Source of the DNA: Curtobacterium sp. BH-2-1-1
GTDB taxonomy: Bacteria > Actinomycetota > Actinomycetes > Actinomycetales > Microbacteriaceae
Reading direction: 5' to 3'
Assembly (NCBI RefSeq): GCF_001806325.1
Contig: NZ_CP017580.1
Coordinates: 1,674,001-1,738,000 of the forward strand
DNA length: 64,000 nucleotides
Shown here: positions 8,216 to 17,317 of the stretch, piece after piece
Layout: each line of letters starts with the position of its first letter
Numbering within the stretch: position 1 is the stretch's first letter
Notes under the pieces: generated by a model
What the model was told of the DNA's origin: nothing
Seen by the model: only the letters and a program-made list of their open reading frames with translations
The model's database searches: none
Translations under genes and position numbers: made by a program

Positions 8216-9601
8216 ATGAACGACACGGCCACCGTCTACGCGGTCACCGACCCGGCCACCGGCCAGACCCTCGCCACGTTCCCGACGATCACCGACGACG
8301 AGCTCCGCGCGGCGATCGACACCGCCGACCGCACGCACGCCCAGTGGTCGCGCACGAGCACCGTCGCCGACCGCGCCGCGCTCCTGCACCGCGTCGCCGA
8401 GCTGTACCGGGAGCGTCGGGACGACCTCGCCGCCACGATCGTCCGCGAGATGGCGAAGCCGATCGACCAGGCCGTGGGCGAGGTCGACTTCTGCGCCGAC
8501 ATCTACGACTACTACGCGGACCACGCCGAGGAGTTCCTCGCCGACCAGCCGATCACCCTGGCGGACGGCAGCGAGGGCAGCGCGTTCATCCGGAAGTCCT
8601 CGATCGGCGTCCTGCTCGGCATCATGCCGTGGAACTTCCCCGCGTACCAGATCGCCCGGTTCGCCGGTCCGAACCTCGTCATCGGCAACACCGTCCTCCT
8701 CAAGCACGCCCCGCAGTGCCCGGAGTCCGCACTCGCGATCGAGCAGGTCTTCCACGACGCAGGCTTCCCCGAGGGCGCGTACACGAACGTCTTCGCCACG
8801 AACGACCAGGCGGCCGACGTCATCGCCGACCCCCGCGTCCAGGGCGTCTCCCTCACCGGCTCCGCACGCGCCGGTGCCGCCGTCGCCGAGATCGCCGGCC
8901 GCAACCTCACCAAGGTCGTCCTCGAGCTCGGCGGCTCGGACCCGTTCGTCCTGCTGTCGACCGACGACCTCGACGCCGTGGTCGGATCAGCCGTCGCCAC
9001 CCGCCTCGAGGGCAACGGCCAGGTCTGCAACGCCGCGAAGCGCTTCCTCGTCGCCGACCACCTGTACGACGACTTCCTGGCGAAGTTCACCGACGCGATG
9101 GCCGCGGTCTCGCCGACCGACCCGACCACGCCCGGTGCCGAGCTCGGTCCGCTGTCCTCCCCCGCCGCTGCCGACCGGTTGCAGGAGCAGCTCGCGGCGG
9201 CCACCGCCCAGGGCGCCACCGTCGTCACCGGCGGCCAGCGTCAGGGCAACGCCTTCACCCCGACGATCCTGACCGGCGTCACGCCCGACAACGACGCCTA
9301 CCGCGAGGAGTTCTTCGGCCCCGTCGCCGCCGTCTACCGGGTCGAGGACGAGGACGCCGCGATCACGATCGCGAACGACACCCCGTACGGCCTCGGCTCG
9401 TACCTGTTCACGACCGACGCCGAGCAGGCACTGCGCGTCGCCGATCGCATCGAGGCCGGGATGGTCTACGTGAACATCGTCGGCGCGGACAGCCCGGAGC
9501 TCCCGTTCGGCGGCGTCAAGGCGAGCGGCTTCGGCCGCGAGCTCGGCCCCCTCGGGGCCGACGAGTTCGTCAACAAGAAGCTGATCCGCATCGGCGGCTG
9601 A
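8216..9601 (+). CDS. aldehyde dehydrogenase, NAD(P)-dependent (succinate-semialdehyde or 4-aminobutanal type)
   Basis: ALDH-superfamily enzyme of 461 residues. It has the oxyanion Asn in MPWNFPAYQIARF (N140), the general base in VLELGGSDPF (E237) and the catalytic thiol in GNGQVCNAAKRF (C271). The short length (461, not about 480-500) and the Asp at GGSDPF resemble the YneI/Sad-type succinate-semialdehyde dehydrogenases. An ACAGGAGACACG ribosome-binding site precedes the ATG. It is cotranscribed with the APC permease. Because a second ALDH sits beside gabT (14427), this one may instead oxidise 4-aminobutanal made by putrescine oxidase; sequence alone does not decide. Confidence 0.85.
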   Translation: MNDTATVYAVTDPATGQTLATFPTITDDELRAAIDTADRTHAQWSRTSTVADRAALLHRVAELYRERRDDLAATIVREMAKPIDQAVGEVDFCADIYDYYADHAEEFLADQPITLADGSEGSAFIRKSSIGVLLGIMPWNFPAYQIARFAGPNLVIGNTVLLKHAPQCPESALAIEQVFHDAGFPEGAYTNVFATNDQAADVIADPRVQGVSLTGSARAGAAVAEIAGRNLTKVVLELGGSDPFVLLSTDDLDAVVGSAVATRLEGNGQVCNAAKRFLVADHLYDDFLAKFTDAMAAVSPTDPTTPGAELGPLSSPAAADRLQEQLAAATAQGATVVTGGQRQGNAFTPTILTGVTPDNDAYREEFFGPVAAVYRVEDEDAAITIANDTPYGLGSYLFTTDAEQALRVADRIEAGMVYVNIVGADSPELPFGGVKASGFGRELGPLGADEFVNKKLIRIGG

Positions 9602-9620
9602 CGCCCTGGACCCGGCCCAC

Positions 9621-9671
9621 GACGGACGGGAGGCGCGGTGCCAGCCCCCGCACCGAGGCTCCCGTCCGTCG
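9621..9671. repeat. dispersed palindromic repeat, copy 1 (likely bidirectional terminator)
   Basis: Left arm 9621-9641 begins GACGGACGGGAGGCGCGG; the right arm, about 9650-9670, ends CTCCCGTCCGTC. Outer arms pair perfectly over 12 bases and less well inside. The element sits exactly between the convergent aldehyde dehydrogenase and glgX genes, where it could end transcription from both sides. Confidence 0.7.
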
Positions 9672-9676
9672 ATGGT

Positions 9677-11695
9677 CTAGACCAGCGCCGTGAACGACGC
9701 GTCGCGCACCAGCACGGTCGACGCGTCGTCGCCGACGGCCTGGTCCGGGTCGCTCGACAGCCCGAGGGACCAGTGCCCGCCACCCGGCCTCTCCGGCAGG
9801 GTGAACTCGACGGTGGTCTCCGACGCGTTGAGCAACACCGCCACGGTGTCGTCGCCTTGCTGCAGGACGAGCATGACCGCCCGGTTGCCGCCGTCCGCCC
9901 AGTCGGCGTCGTCGAACCCCTTCGCGTCGGCACGGAGCACGTCGACCGTGGACGCCGAGTCGCCCGGGGCCGTGCGGTACCACTCGGGACGCAGGGACAC
10001 GTGGTCGCGGCGGAACGCGATCGCCTCGGTCGTGAAGGCGAGCAGGTCCCGGTCGGCCGCGGCCCAGTCGAACCACGAGATCTCGTCGTCCTGGCAGTAG
10101 GCGTTGTTGTTTCCGCCCTGCGACCGGGCGATCTCGTCGCCGCCGAGGATCATCGGCACGCCCGCCGACAGCAGCAGCGTGCCGAGGAAGTTCCGGCGCT
10201 GCCGGTTGCGGTAGTCGTTCACCACGCCGTCGTCGGTCGGGCCCTCGACGCCGCCGTTGAACGAGGTGTTGTCGCTCTCGCCGTCGTTGTTGTCCTCGCC
10301 GTTCGCCTCGTTGTGCTTCTCGGCGTACATCGTCAGGTCCGCCAGGGTGAAACCGTCGTGGGCGGTGACGAAGTCGACCGAGCACAGCGGGGAGCGTCGA
10401 GAGCCCTCGTAGACGTCCGGGCTGCCGAGCACCCGCTGCACGGCGTCACCGAGGGTGCCCGCATCGCCGCGCCAGAACGCGCGCAGGTCGTCGCGGTACT
10501 TGCCGTTCCACTCCGACCAGTCCGCCGGGAAACCGCCGACCTGGTAGCCGGCGGTGTCCCACGGCTCGGCGATCATCTTCACCTCGCGGAGCACCGGGTC
10601 CTGGTGGATGATGTCGAGGAACGCTGAGTGCTTCTCCGCCTCGCCGCCCTGACGGGTCAGCGTCGTCGCGAGGTCGAAGCGGAAGCCGTCCACGTGCATC
10701 TCCTCGACCCAGTACCGGAGCGAGTCCATGACGAGGCCGAGCGCCGCGGGGTGCGACACGTTGAGGCTGTTGCCCGTGCCGGTCGTGTCGAAGTAGTTCG
10801 CCTCGTCGCCCTCGACCAGGCGGTAGTACGACTCGTTGTCGATGCCCTTGAACGAGAGCGTCGGGCCCATGTGGTTGCCCTCGGCCGTGTGGTTGTAGAC
10901 GACGTCCATGATGACCTCGAGGCCGGCGGCATGCAGGGCCTGCACCATCGCCTTGAACTCGGCGACCTGCTCGCCGGCGGTGCCGGACGACGAGTACTCG
11001 TCGTGCGGGGCGAAGAACCCGATGCTGTTGTAGCCCCAGTAGTTGCGGAGACCCTTGTCGGCGAGGGTCGAGTCCTGCACGAACTGGTGCGTCGGCAGCA
11101 GCTCGACGGCCGTCACGCCGAGGTCGGTGAGGTGCTTGATCGCCGCCGGGTGCGCGAGTCCGGCGTACGTGCCGCGGATCTCCTCGGGCACGTCCGGGTG
11201 CTGCTTCGTGAAGCCCTTGACGTGGACCTCGTACACGACCGTGTCGGCGAGCGCCGTGCGGGGCCGCTCGTCGTCGCCCCAGTCGAAGTCGCGGTCGGCG
11301 ACGACGGACTTCGGCATCGCGGCGGCCGAGTCGGTCTCGTCGATCTGCTCGGGGTGCTGCATGTCGTGGCCGAACAGCGCCTGGCCCCACTCGTACGTGC
11401 CGTCGACGGCGGTGGCGTACGGGTCGAGCAGCAGCTTCGCCGGGTTGTGGCGGAGGCCCTTCGCCGGGTCCCATGCGCCGTGGACGCGGAAGCCGTAGCG
11501 GGTCCCCACGGTCACGTCCGGGACGACGTCGTGGAAGGTGTAGCCGGTGCGGTTCGTGAGCTCGGTGCGGTGTTCGGTGCCGTCCTCGTCGAACCGGCAG
11601 AACTCGACGCGCTCGGCGGTGCTGGAGAAGAGAGCGACGTTCGCGCCGCCGTCGACGAATGTCACGCCGAGCGGGGTGCGGGAAGAAGTGGTCAT
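9677..11695 (-). CDS. glgX: glycogen debranching enzyme GlgX
   Basis: Hydrolyses alpha-1,6 branch linkages of glycogen limit dextrins (isoamylase type, GH13 subfamily 11). The 672-residue length is typical. An N-terminal CBM48 module (about residues 1-100, with VALFSSTAERVEFCRFD) is followed by the GH13 barrel. Visible GH13 motifs are DVVYNHTAEGNH, the nucleophile region DGFRFDLATTL, the acid/base region MIAEPWDTAGY and VTAHDGFTLADL. GYQVGGFP after the Glu motif is typical of GlgX and TreX. It converges with the ALDH gene. No glgP or glgB is visible in this window. Confidence 0.93.
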   Translation of the reverse strand: MTTSSRTPLGVTFVDGGANVALFSSTAERVEFCRFDEDGTEHRTELTNRTGYTFHDVVPDVTVGTRYGFRVHGAWDPAKGLRHNPAKLLLDPYATAVDGTYEWGQALFGHDMQHPEQIDETDSAAAMPKSVVADRDFDWGDDERPRTALADTVVYEVHVKGFTKQHPDVPEEIRGTYAGLAHPAAIKHLTDLGVTAVELLPTHQFVQDSTLADKGLRNYWGYNSIGFFAPHDEYSSSGTAGEQVAEFKAMVQALHAAGLEVIMDVVYNHTAEGNHMGPTLSFKGIDNESYYRLVEGDEANYFDTTGTGNSLNVSHPAALGLVMDSLRYWVEEMHVDGFRFDLATTLTRQGGEAEKHSAFLDIIHQDPVLREVKMIAEPWDTAGYQVGGFPADWSEWNGKYRDDLRAFWRGDAGTLGDAVQRVLGSPDVYEGSRRSPLCSVDFVTAHDGFTLADLTMYAEKHNEANGEDNNDGESDNTSFNGGVEGPTDDGVVNDYRNRQRRNFLGTLLLSAGVPMILGGDEIARSQGGNNNAYCQDDEISWFDWAAADRDLLAFTTEAIAFRRDHVSLRPEWYRTAPGDSASTVDVLRADAKGFDDADWADGGNRAVMLVLQQGDDTVAVLLNASETTVEFTLPERPGGGHWSLGLSSDPDQAVGDDASTVLVRDASFTALV

Positions 11696-11781
11696 GTCGT
11701 CGTTCTACCGGTCGGCGACTGTGTCCCCGGCTCGCCGACGTACCCCGTCGCCGAGCGTGGTGCGCAGCGCAACTCCGGTCC

Positions 11782-11796
11782 TAGGATCACCACGTG
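11782..11796 (+). promoter_or_regulatory. -10 element TAGGAT placed for a leaderless transcript
   Basis: TAGGAT at 11782-11787 is followed by exactly 6 bases and then the GTG start at 11794. No Shine-Dalgarno is visible before the start codon. This geometry places the transcription start at or beside the first codon base, as in leaderless actinobacterial genes. Confidence 0.55.
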
Positions 11797-12246
11797 ACCA
11801 CCGGTGTCCCGCGCTCCCGCCCCGTCCTCGTGACCGCTGCCGTCGGGCTGTGGCTCGTGCTGTTCGCGTGCGACCTGGTCACACGGCTCGTGGACCTGCC
11901 CGGAACGGTGTCGTCCGGTGGCCCCTGGGCCCTCGTGCCGGTCGCCATCGGCCTGGCGATCCTCGGCTGGTTCGTGTTCGGTGCACTGCGCGTCGGCCGC
12001 GGGTCCGGACGCGCGCGGTTCTGGATGGCGGTGCTCGGTGTGGTCGGAGCCATCGGCGCCCTCCTGCCGCCGTACGGACTCACCACCGCGAACGGCGTAC
12101 TGGGTGCCGTCGCCGCGTTCCTGCCGTACCTGCCCGCTGCTCGCGGGTACTTCCCGCCACGCCAGCGCCCTGCTGCCCGGGTCGCGCAGCCGCGGGTGCT
12201 CGGTTGGGACCCGGACACCGGCGAGCCCATCCGCGCCGCCGACTGA
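11794..12246 (+). CDS. hypothetical membrane protein
   Basis: A 150-residue protein not recognised as any named family. It has about four hydrophobic segments (roughly residues 12-30, 43-67, 75-95 and 97-115), followed by a basic, Pro-rich cytoplasmic tail ending VLGWDPDTGEPI. The GTG start has no ribosome-binding site but has a -10 box 6 bases upstream, suggesting leaderless translation. It stands alone between glgX (divergent) and a small acidic gene on the other strand. GC-rich third positions are consistent with a real gene. Confidence 0.7.
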   Translation: MTTGVPRSRPVLVTAAVGLWLVLFACDLVTRLVDLPGTVSSGGPWALVPVAIGLAILGWFVFGALRVGRGSGRARFWMAVLGVVGAIGALLPPYGLTTANGVLGAVAAFLPYLPAARGYFPPRQRPAARVAQPRVLGWDPDTGEPIRAAD

Positions 12247-12268
12247 CGAGGGCGCAGACCAGACCGCG

Positions 12269-12421
12269 CTACTGCGGGTCCGCCGGCTCGCCGCCCGAGT
12301 CGTGGTCGCTGTCCTGCTCCGGGTCCTTCGTGGCGTCGCCCGAGGGCGAGCCGTCCGGCAGGTCCTCGGTGTACTGCCGCTCGGCGTCGTTGGGGTCGCT
12401 GGTTCCGCTGGTGTCGCTCAT
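12269..12421 (-). CDS. small acidic hypothetical protein
   Basis: A 50-residue protein, very hydrophilic and acidic, rich in Asp, Ser, Pro and Glu (begins MSDTSGTSDPNDAERQY, ends GGEPADPQ), probably disordered. No family recognised. The open frame extends further upstream, but only the part from the ATG at 12421 has protein-like composition. It converges with the membrane-protein gene ending at 12246. Small acidic proteins of this type are common and unannotated in actinobacteria; it could also be spurious. Confidence 0.5.
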   Translation of the reverse strand: MSDTSGTSDPNDAERQYTEDLPDGSPSGDATKDPEQDSDHDSGGEPADPQ

Positions 12422-12473
12422 GTCCCGGACCGTACGCGCGCTGCGTCCGGCGTCCGTCCAGGACGGGCGTCGG

Positions 12474-12968
12474 TCAGCGGACGAGCCGCACGGTGGAGCC
12501 GATCGGGCCGAAGCTCGACGTGGCGCCGTCCGGAGCGAATCCGTTCCGTCGGTAGAAGGCGTGCGCACGCGGGTTGTCCTCGGCGACCCACAGCGACGCC
12601 GGACGGTCACCGAGGACCGCGTCGAGGAGCGCTTGACCGCTGCCGTCGCCGTGGGCGCGCCCGAGCACGTACAGCATCGTGAGTTCCTCGGGTCGGACGG
12701 CGTCGGGCTCGGGCGTCGCCTCCACCGCGGCGAAGCCGACGATCCCGTCAGCGCCGTCGGCCACCACGGCCGCGAACGTCCCCTGGGCGAGGTTCGCGCG
12801 CCACATGTCGAGTCGCCGTCCCAGGTCGAACCACGGGTCGGTCTCCGGATCGTCCACGAACCGGCCGTAGGTCTCGCGCCACGACGTGGTGTGCACGCGC
12901 GCGATCCCCTCGGCGTCGGCGGTCGTCGCCGGGCGGATCACCACGGCCTCGTCGTGCGGGTCTCCCAT
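12474..12968 (-). CDS. GNAT-family N-acetyltransferase
   Basis: Acetyl-CoA-dependent acetyltransferase of 164 residues. N-terminal VVIRPATTADAEGIARVH is the usual first strand and helix. ELTMLYVLGRAHGDGSGQAL matches GNAT motif A with the acetyl-CoA pyrophosphate loop (G/A-x-G-x-G/A variant). LWVAEDNPRAHAFYRRNGF is the classic motif B. The acceptor substrate is unknown. The reading frame is open further upstream, but that part is antisense sequence and the ATG at 12968 gives a normal family N-terminus. Confidence 0.88.
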   Translation of the reverse strand: MGDPHDEAVVIRPATTADAEGIARVHTTSWRETYGRFVDDPETDPWFDLGRRLDMWRANLAQGTFAAVVADGADGIVGFAAVEATPEPDAVRPEELTMLYVLGRAHGDGSGQALLDAVLGDRPASLWVAEDNPRAHAFYRRNGFAPDGATSSFGPIGSTVRLVR

Positions 12969-13000
12969 GGGACGACCGTACCGAGCGAACCCACACCGAT

Positions 13001-13048
13001 GACGGACGGGAGGCGCGGTGCCAGCTCGCACCGCGCCTCCCGTCCGTC
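13001..13048. repeat. dispersed palindromic repeat, copy 2 (perfect)
   Basis: Perfect 21-base inverted repeat: left arm 13001-13021 begins GACGGACGGGAGGCGCGG, right arm 13028-13048 is its exact complement, with a 6-base loop (13022-13027). It lies immediately downstream of the putrescine oxidase stop and upstream of the GNAT gene, both on the minus strand, so it should end the gabT-gabD-puo transcript. Confidence 0.75.
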
Positions 13049-13059
13049 TCGGCGTAGGT

Positions 13060-14430
13060 CTACTGCACCGCCGGCTGCGGCAACGAGGCGAGGATCTCGG
13101 CCGCCGCTCCGCGGCCCATCCGCACCGCCCCGTCCACGTGCTGGTACCCGTGCCCGGCGAGGTCGCTCGACGCGAACCGGATCGGGCCGACGGCAGCGCG
13201 CTGGTCGGCGCCGTACCGGACGAGCCCGCCCAGGTCGAAGCTCGCCGCGTAGGCGCCACGGGTCCACTCCTCGGTACCCCAGTCGCTCTCGTAGTAGACG
13301 ACCGGTCGACGTGCCTCGTCGCCGTAGTAGTGCGCGAGCGAGTCGAGCACGCGGGCCTTGCGCTCCTCGGCCGAGAGGGCGAAGACGTCATCGGCGTGCT
13401 GGTCGGACACGAACCCGACGAGCGTGCCCTGCTCCTGCCCGTACGAGGTGTTGTCGTACGCCTCGTGCACGAGCTCGTACGGGCTGAACGCGGTGCCGGA
13501 CAGCCCGGCGCCGCGCCAGAACGGCCGGTCGTAGACGGCGTGCACCTTGATGACGAACCCCATCGACAGGTGCTGGTGCAGCTGGTGCTGGCGACGCGGC
13601 AGCGGCGGCTCGTACGAGATGCGGGAGTACAGGGGCGGCGGGACGGCCACGAGTGCCTGGCGGGCGCGGACCTCGATGCCGCCGTCGGCGAGCGCTGTGA
13701 CGCCCTCGTCGTCCCAGCGCAGGGTGCGCACCGGGGCGTTCAGGTGGACGTCCGCACCGAGCCGGGCGGCGAGCCGCTCGGACACCTGCTGCATGCCGCC
13801 GACGACGCGCTTGTCGAGGATGAAGTCGGCGTCGACGAGGTTCGAGAAGCTCCCGGCCGAGGCGGCCATGAGCAGGGCCTGCAACGCCGAGAAGGCGTGT
13901 GCGGGTTTGGTCAGCATGGCGCCGGCGATGAAGAGCTCGACGTTGTCGGTCGCGACCCGGTCGTCGCTCAGCGTGTGCAGCCAGGCGCGGAACGAGGTCT
14001 CGTCGAGCGCGGCGGCGTGGGGCGCTTCCCAGGGGCGCGCCGGGTCGACCGTCGCCACGTACTCGTCGACGACGGCGACGAGCCGCTCGATCTCGGCGGC
14101 GGTGGCCTCCGGCAGCGGGAAGATGTCGCCGGTGTACTCGGTGCGGGTGCCGTGCTCGTCGATGTAGACGCTGGAGCCCTCGCGGTAGCGGTCGTACGTC
14201 CCGAGTCCGAGTTCGTCGAGGGTCTCGAGCAGGGCGGTCTGGTCCGGGGAGACCCACTGGCCGCCGATCTCGAGGGTGACGCCCTCGATGTCGTTCGTCC
14301 ACGTGCGGCCACCGACGCGGTCGCGGGCCTCGAGCACGGCCACGCGCTTCCCCTCGGCGACGAGGCGGTTCGCGGCGACGAGGCCGGTGACCCCGGCGCC
14401 GATGACGACGACGTCCTTCTCGATGGTCAT
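13060..14430 (-). CDS. puo: flavin monoamine oxidase, probable putrescine oxidase
   Basis: FAD-dependent amine oxidase of 456 residues that would oxidise putrescine to 4-aminobutanal with release of H2O2 and ammonia. N-terminal dinucleotide-binding motif VVVIGAGVTGL (GxGxxG at residues 11-16), then VLEARDRVGGRTWT and the GGQWVSPDQ typical of the MAO/putrescine-oxidase group; a C-terminal RFASSDLAGHGYQHVDGAV contacts FAD. It is the third gene of an operon: its ATG at 14430 overlaps the stop of the aldehyde dehydrogenase gene. Actinobacterial Puo is known from Rhodococcus and Kocuria; position beside gabT, gabD and aguAB supports putrescine as substrate, but another primary amine is possible. 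Confidence 0.85.
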   Translation of the reverse strand: MTIEKDVVVIGAGVTGLVAANRLVAEGKRVAVLEARDRVGGRTWTNDIEGVTLEIGGQWVSPDQTALLETLDELGLGTYDRYREGSSVYIDEHGTRTEYTGDIFPLPEATAAEIERLVAVVDEYVATVDPARPWEAPHAAALDETSFRAWLHTLSDDRVATDNVELFIAGAMLTKPAHAFSALQALLMAASAGSFSNLVDADFILDKRVVGGMQQVSERLAARLGADVHLNAPVRTLRWDDEGVTALADGGIEVRARQALVAVPPPLYSRISYEPPLPRRQHQLHQHLSMGFVIKVHAVYDRPFWRGAGLSGTAFSPYELVHEAYDNTSYGQEQGTLVGFVSDQHADDVFALSAEERKARVLDSLAHYYGDEARRPVVYYESDWGTEEWTRGAYAASFDLGGLVRYGADQRAAVGPIRFASSDLAGHGYQHVDGAVRMGRGAAAEILASLPQPAVQ

Positions 14431-15956
14431 CGCTGCGCTCCCTTCGTGCGCCCGAACGGGTCGGGCGTCAGCGTGTACATGGTCTCGAGGTACTCGGCGA
14501 TGCCCTCGCCGCCGCCCTCGCGTCCGAGGCCGGACTGCTTGACCCCGCCGAACGGTGCCGAGGCGTTCGAGACGACACCGGTGTTGAGCCCCAGCATGCC
14601 CGTCTCGAGCCGTTCCGTGAGGCGCTGTCCGCGCGCGGGGTCCTCGGTGAACGCGTAGCCGACGAGCCCGTACTCCGTGTCGTTCGCCGCCGCGACGGCC
14701 TCGTCCTCGGTCGAGAACGTCCGGATGGCCAGGACCGGTCCGAAGATCTCGTCGCGGAGCAGGTCGCTGCCGGGCTGCACGTCGGTGATCACGGTGGGCG
14801 CGTAGAACGTGCCGGGGCCGTCGACGGGGTGGCCGCCGGTCCGGAGGGTCGCACCGCGGTCGAGGGCGTCGGTGACGAGCCGGTGCGCCTTGTCGACGGC
14901 GCGCTGGTCGATGAGCGGGCCGATGGCGACGCCGTCCTCGGTCCCGCGGCCGACCGACATGGCCGCGACGCGGTCGGTGAGGCGGCTGGCGAACTCCTCG
15001 GCGACGTCCTCGTGCACGAGGAACCGGTTGGCCGCGGTGCACGCCTGCCCGGTGTTCCGGAACTTCGCGGCGAGCGCTCCCTCGACGGCGAGGTCGAGGT
15101 CCGCGTCGGCGAACACGAGGAACGGGGCGTTGCCGCCGAGCTCCATGCTCGTCCGCAGCACGTTCTGCGCCGCCTGGGCGAGGAGGGTCCGGCCCACCGG
15201 CGTCGATCCCGTGAACGACAGCTTCCGGAGTCGCGGGTCGGCGATGATCGGCTCGGAGAGCGCACCGGCGTGCGTGGTCGGCACGACGTTGACGACCCCG
15301 GCCGGCACGCCCGCCTCGACCAGCAGATCGGCGAACAGCAGGGTGGTGAGCGGGGTGAGCTCGGCGGGCTTCACGACGACCGTGCACCCGGCGGCGAGCG
15401 CGGGGGCGATCTTGCGGGTGGCCATCGCGAGGGGGAAGTTCCACGGGGTGATGAGGAACGCCGGGCCGACGGGCTTGTGGCTGACGATCGCACGGCCGGT
15501 GCCCTCGGGGTTGGTGCCGTAGGAGCCGCCGATGCGGACGGCCTCCTCGGAGAACCAGCGGAGGAACTCACCGCCGTAGGTGACCTCGCCGTTCGCCTCG
15601 GCGAGCGGCTTCCCCATCTCCAGCGTCATGAGGAGGGCGAAGTCGGCGCGGTGCTCCTGGAGCAGGTCGAAGGCGCGGCGCAGGACCTCGGCTCGCTCGC
15701 GCGGCGGGGTCGTCGCCCAGCCGTGCTTCGCCGCTTCGGCGGCGTCGAGGGCCGCGATACCGTCTTGGGGGGTTGCGTCGGCGATCTCGAGGAGCGTCTC
15801 ACCGGTGGCGGGGTCGACGACGCCGAACGTGCCGCCGTCGGCCGCCGGTCGCCAGGTGCCGTCGACCAGGAGGCCCGTGGGGACCTTCGCGAGCAGCCCA
15901 CGTTCGGCGTCGGTGCGCTGGGTGGCCTGCTGGCTGGTCTGCTGGGTGTCGGTCAT
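14427..15956 (-). CDS. gabD: succinate-semialdehyde dehydrogenase
   Basis: Oxidises succinate semialdehyde to succinate, the last step of GABA catabolism. A 509-residue ALDH with N173 in TPWNFPLAMATRK, E272 in SMELGGNAPF and the catalytic C306 in NTGQACTAANRF; these strings and the SGLGREGG near the C-terminus match GabD-type enzymes closely. A 20-residue Gln/Thr-rich N-terminal extension (MTDTQQTSQQATQ) precedes the domain. The start overlaps the gabT stop (ATGA) and the stop overlaps the puo start, so gabT-gabD-puo is one translationally coupled operon. Confidence 0.92.
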   Translation of the reverse strand: MTDTQQTSQQATQRTDAERGLLAKVPTGLLVDGTWRPAADGGTFGVVDPATGETLLEIADATPQDGIAALDAAEAAKHGWATTPPRERAEVLRRAFDLLQEHRADFALLMTLEMGKPLAEANGEVTYGGEFLRWFSEEAVRIGGSYGTNPEGTGRAIVSHKPVGPAFLITPWNFPLAMATRKIAPALAAGCTVVVKPAELTPLTTLLFADLLVEAGVPAGVVNVVPTTHAGALSEPIIADPRLRKLSFTGSTPVGRTLLAQAAQNVLRTSMELGGNAPFLVFADADLDLAVEGALAAKFRNTGQACTAANRFLVHEDVAEEFASRLTDRVAAMSVGRGTEDGVAIGPLIDQRAVDKAHRLVTDALDRGATLRTGGHPVDGPGTFYAPTVITDVQPGSDLLRDEIFGPVLAIRTFSTEDEAVAAANDTEYGLVGYAFTEDPARGQRLTERLETGMLGLNTGVVSNASAPFGGVKQSGLGREGGGEGIAEYLETMYTLTPDPFGRTKGAQR

Positions 15957-17317
15957 GCTGCTGCGAGTCCTTCCAGGACGATGTCGAGCCCCTCGTGGAG
16001 CAGGTCGTCGTCGATCGCGAGCGGGGGGAGGAAGCGGAGGACGTTGCCGTACGTCCCCGCGGTGAGGGCGATCACGCCGTGCTCGTACGCGTACCGTACG
16101 ACCCGTCCGGTGAGCGCGGCGTCGGGTTCCCCGGTCGCCGGGTCGACGAGTTCGATCGCGATCATGGCGCCGCGGCCGCGGACGTCGCCGATGCGGGGGT
16201 CGGTCGCCTGTGCGGCGCGGAGTCGTCCGAGCAGCACGTCGCCGATCTCGGCAGCGCGCTCGACCAGGCCGTCGTGCTCGAAGGCGTGGATCGCGGCGAG
16301 TGCTGCGGCGCACGCGACGGGGTTGCCGCCGTACGTGCCGCCGAGTCCGCCGACGTGGGCGGAGTCCATGATCTCGGCGCGCCCGGTGACGGCGGAGAGC
16401 GGCATCCCGCCGGCCATGCCCTTGGCGGTGGTGACGATGTCGGGGACGATGCCCTCGTGCTCGCTCGCGAACATGGCGCCGGTGCGGGCGAACCCGGTCT
16501 GCACCTCGTCGGCGATGAACACGACGTCGTTCGCGGTGGTCCACTCCGACAGCGCGGCGAGGAACCCGGGTGCCGGGACGACGAAGCCGCCCTCGCCCTG
16601 GATCGGCTCGACGAGCACCGCGGCAGTGTTCTCCGCGCCGACCTGCTTCTCGATCTGGCTGATCGCGCGCTTCGCCGCCTCGGCACCGGACAGTCCGCCG
16701 TCGCGGAACGGGTACGACATCGGGACGCGGTAGACCTCGGGCGCGAAGGGACCGAAGCCGTTCTTGTACGGCTGGTTCTTCGCGGTGAGCGCCATCGTGA
16801 GGTTCGTCCGCCCGTGGTAGGCGTGGTCGAACACCACGATCGCCTGCCGACCGGTGTGCTTGCGGGCGATCTTCACCGCGTTCTCGACCGCCTCGGCGCC
16901 GGAGTTGAAGAGCGCGCTCCGCTTCTCGTGGTCGCCGGGGGTGAGCCGGTTGAGCGCCTCGGCGACCTCGACGTACCCGTCGTAGGCGGCGATGGTGAAG
17001 CAGGTGTGCGTGAACGCCTGGACCTGCTGCTGCACGGCGTCGACCACGCCCGGGTGCGCGTTGCCGACGCTCGTCACGGCGATCCCGGAGCCGAGGTCGA
17101 CGAACGAGTTGCCGTCCGCGTCGACGACCACGCCGCCACCGGCCGCGACGACGGCGATCGGTACCGCGACCCCGACGCCGGACGCCACGGCGGCGGCCTT
17201 GCGTTCGAAGAGCGCTCGGGAGCGGGGGCCCGGCACCTCCGTGACGAGCCGCCGTTCCTGGGGCAGCGAGGGGCCGCCCGCGGCGGCGCTGGTCGAGGGT
17301 GCGACGGTGGAGGACAT
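15953..17317 (-). CDS. gabT: 4-aminobutyrate aminotransferase
   Basis: PLP-dependent class III aminotransferase of 454 residues that transfers the amino group of GABA to 2-oxoglutarate, giving succinate semialdehyde. Visible are NSGAEAVENAVKIARK, FDHAYHGRTNLTMALT, the cofactor-binding D270 in FIADEVQTGF, and the Schiff-base lysine K299 in TTAKGMAGGMPLSAV. I chose the ATG at 17317; the longer frame would add residues antisense to the promoter of the divergent gene. First gene of the gabT-gabD-puo operon, divergent from the PucR regulator at 17410, which probably controls it. Confidence 0.94.
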   Translation of the reverse strand: MSSTVAPSTSAAAGGPSLPQERRLVTEVPGPRSRALFERKAAAVASGVGVAVPIAVVAAGGGVVVDADGNSFVDLGSGIAVTSVGNAHPGVVDAVQQQVQAFTHTCFTIAAYDGYVEVAEALNRLTPGDHEKRSALFNSGAEAVENAVKIARKHTGRQAIVVFDHAYHGRTNLTMALTAKNQPYKNGFGPFAPEVYRVPMSYPFRDGGLSGAEAAKRAISQIEKQVGAENTAAVLVEPIQGEGGFVVPAPGFLAALSEWTTANDVVFIADEVQTGFARTGAMFASEHEGIVPDIVTTAKGMAGGMPLSAVTGRAEIMDSAHVGGLGGTYGGNPVACAAALAAIHAFEHDGLVERAAEIGDVLLGRLRAAQATDPRIGDVRGRGAMIAIELVDPATGEPDAALTGRVVRYAYEHGVIALTAGTYGNVLRFLPPLAIDDDLLHEGLDIVLEGLAAA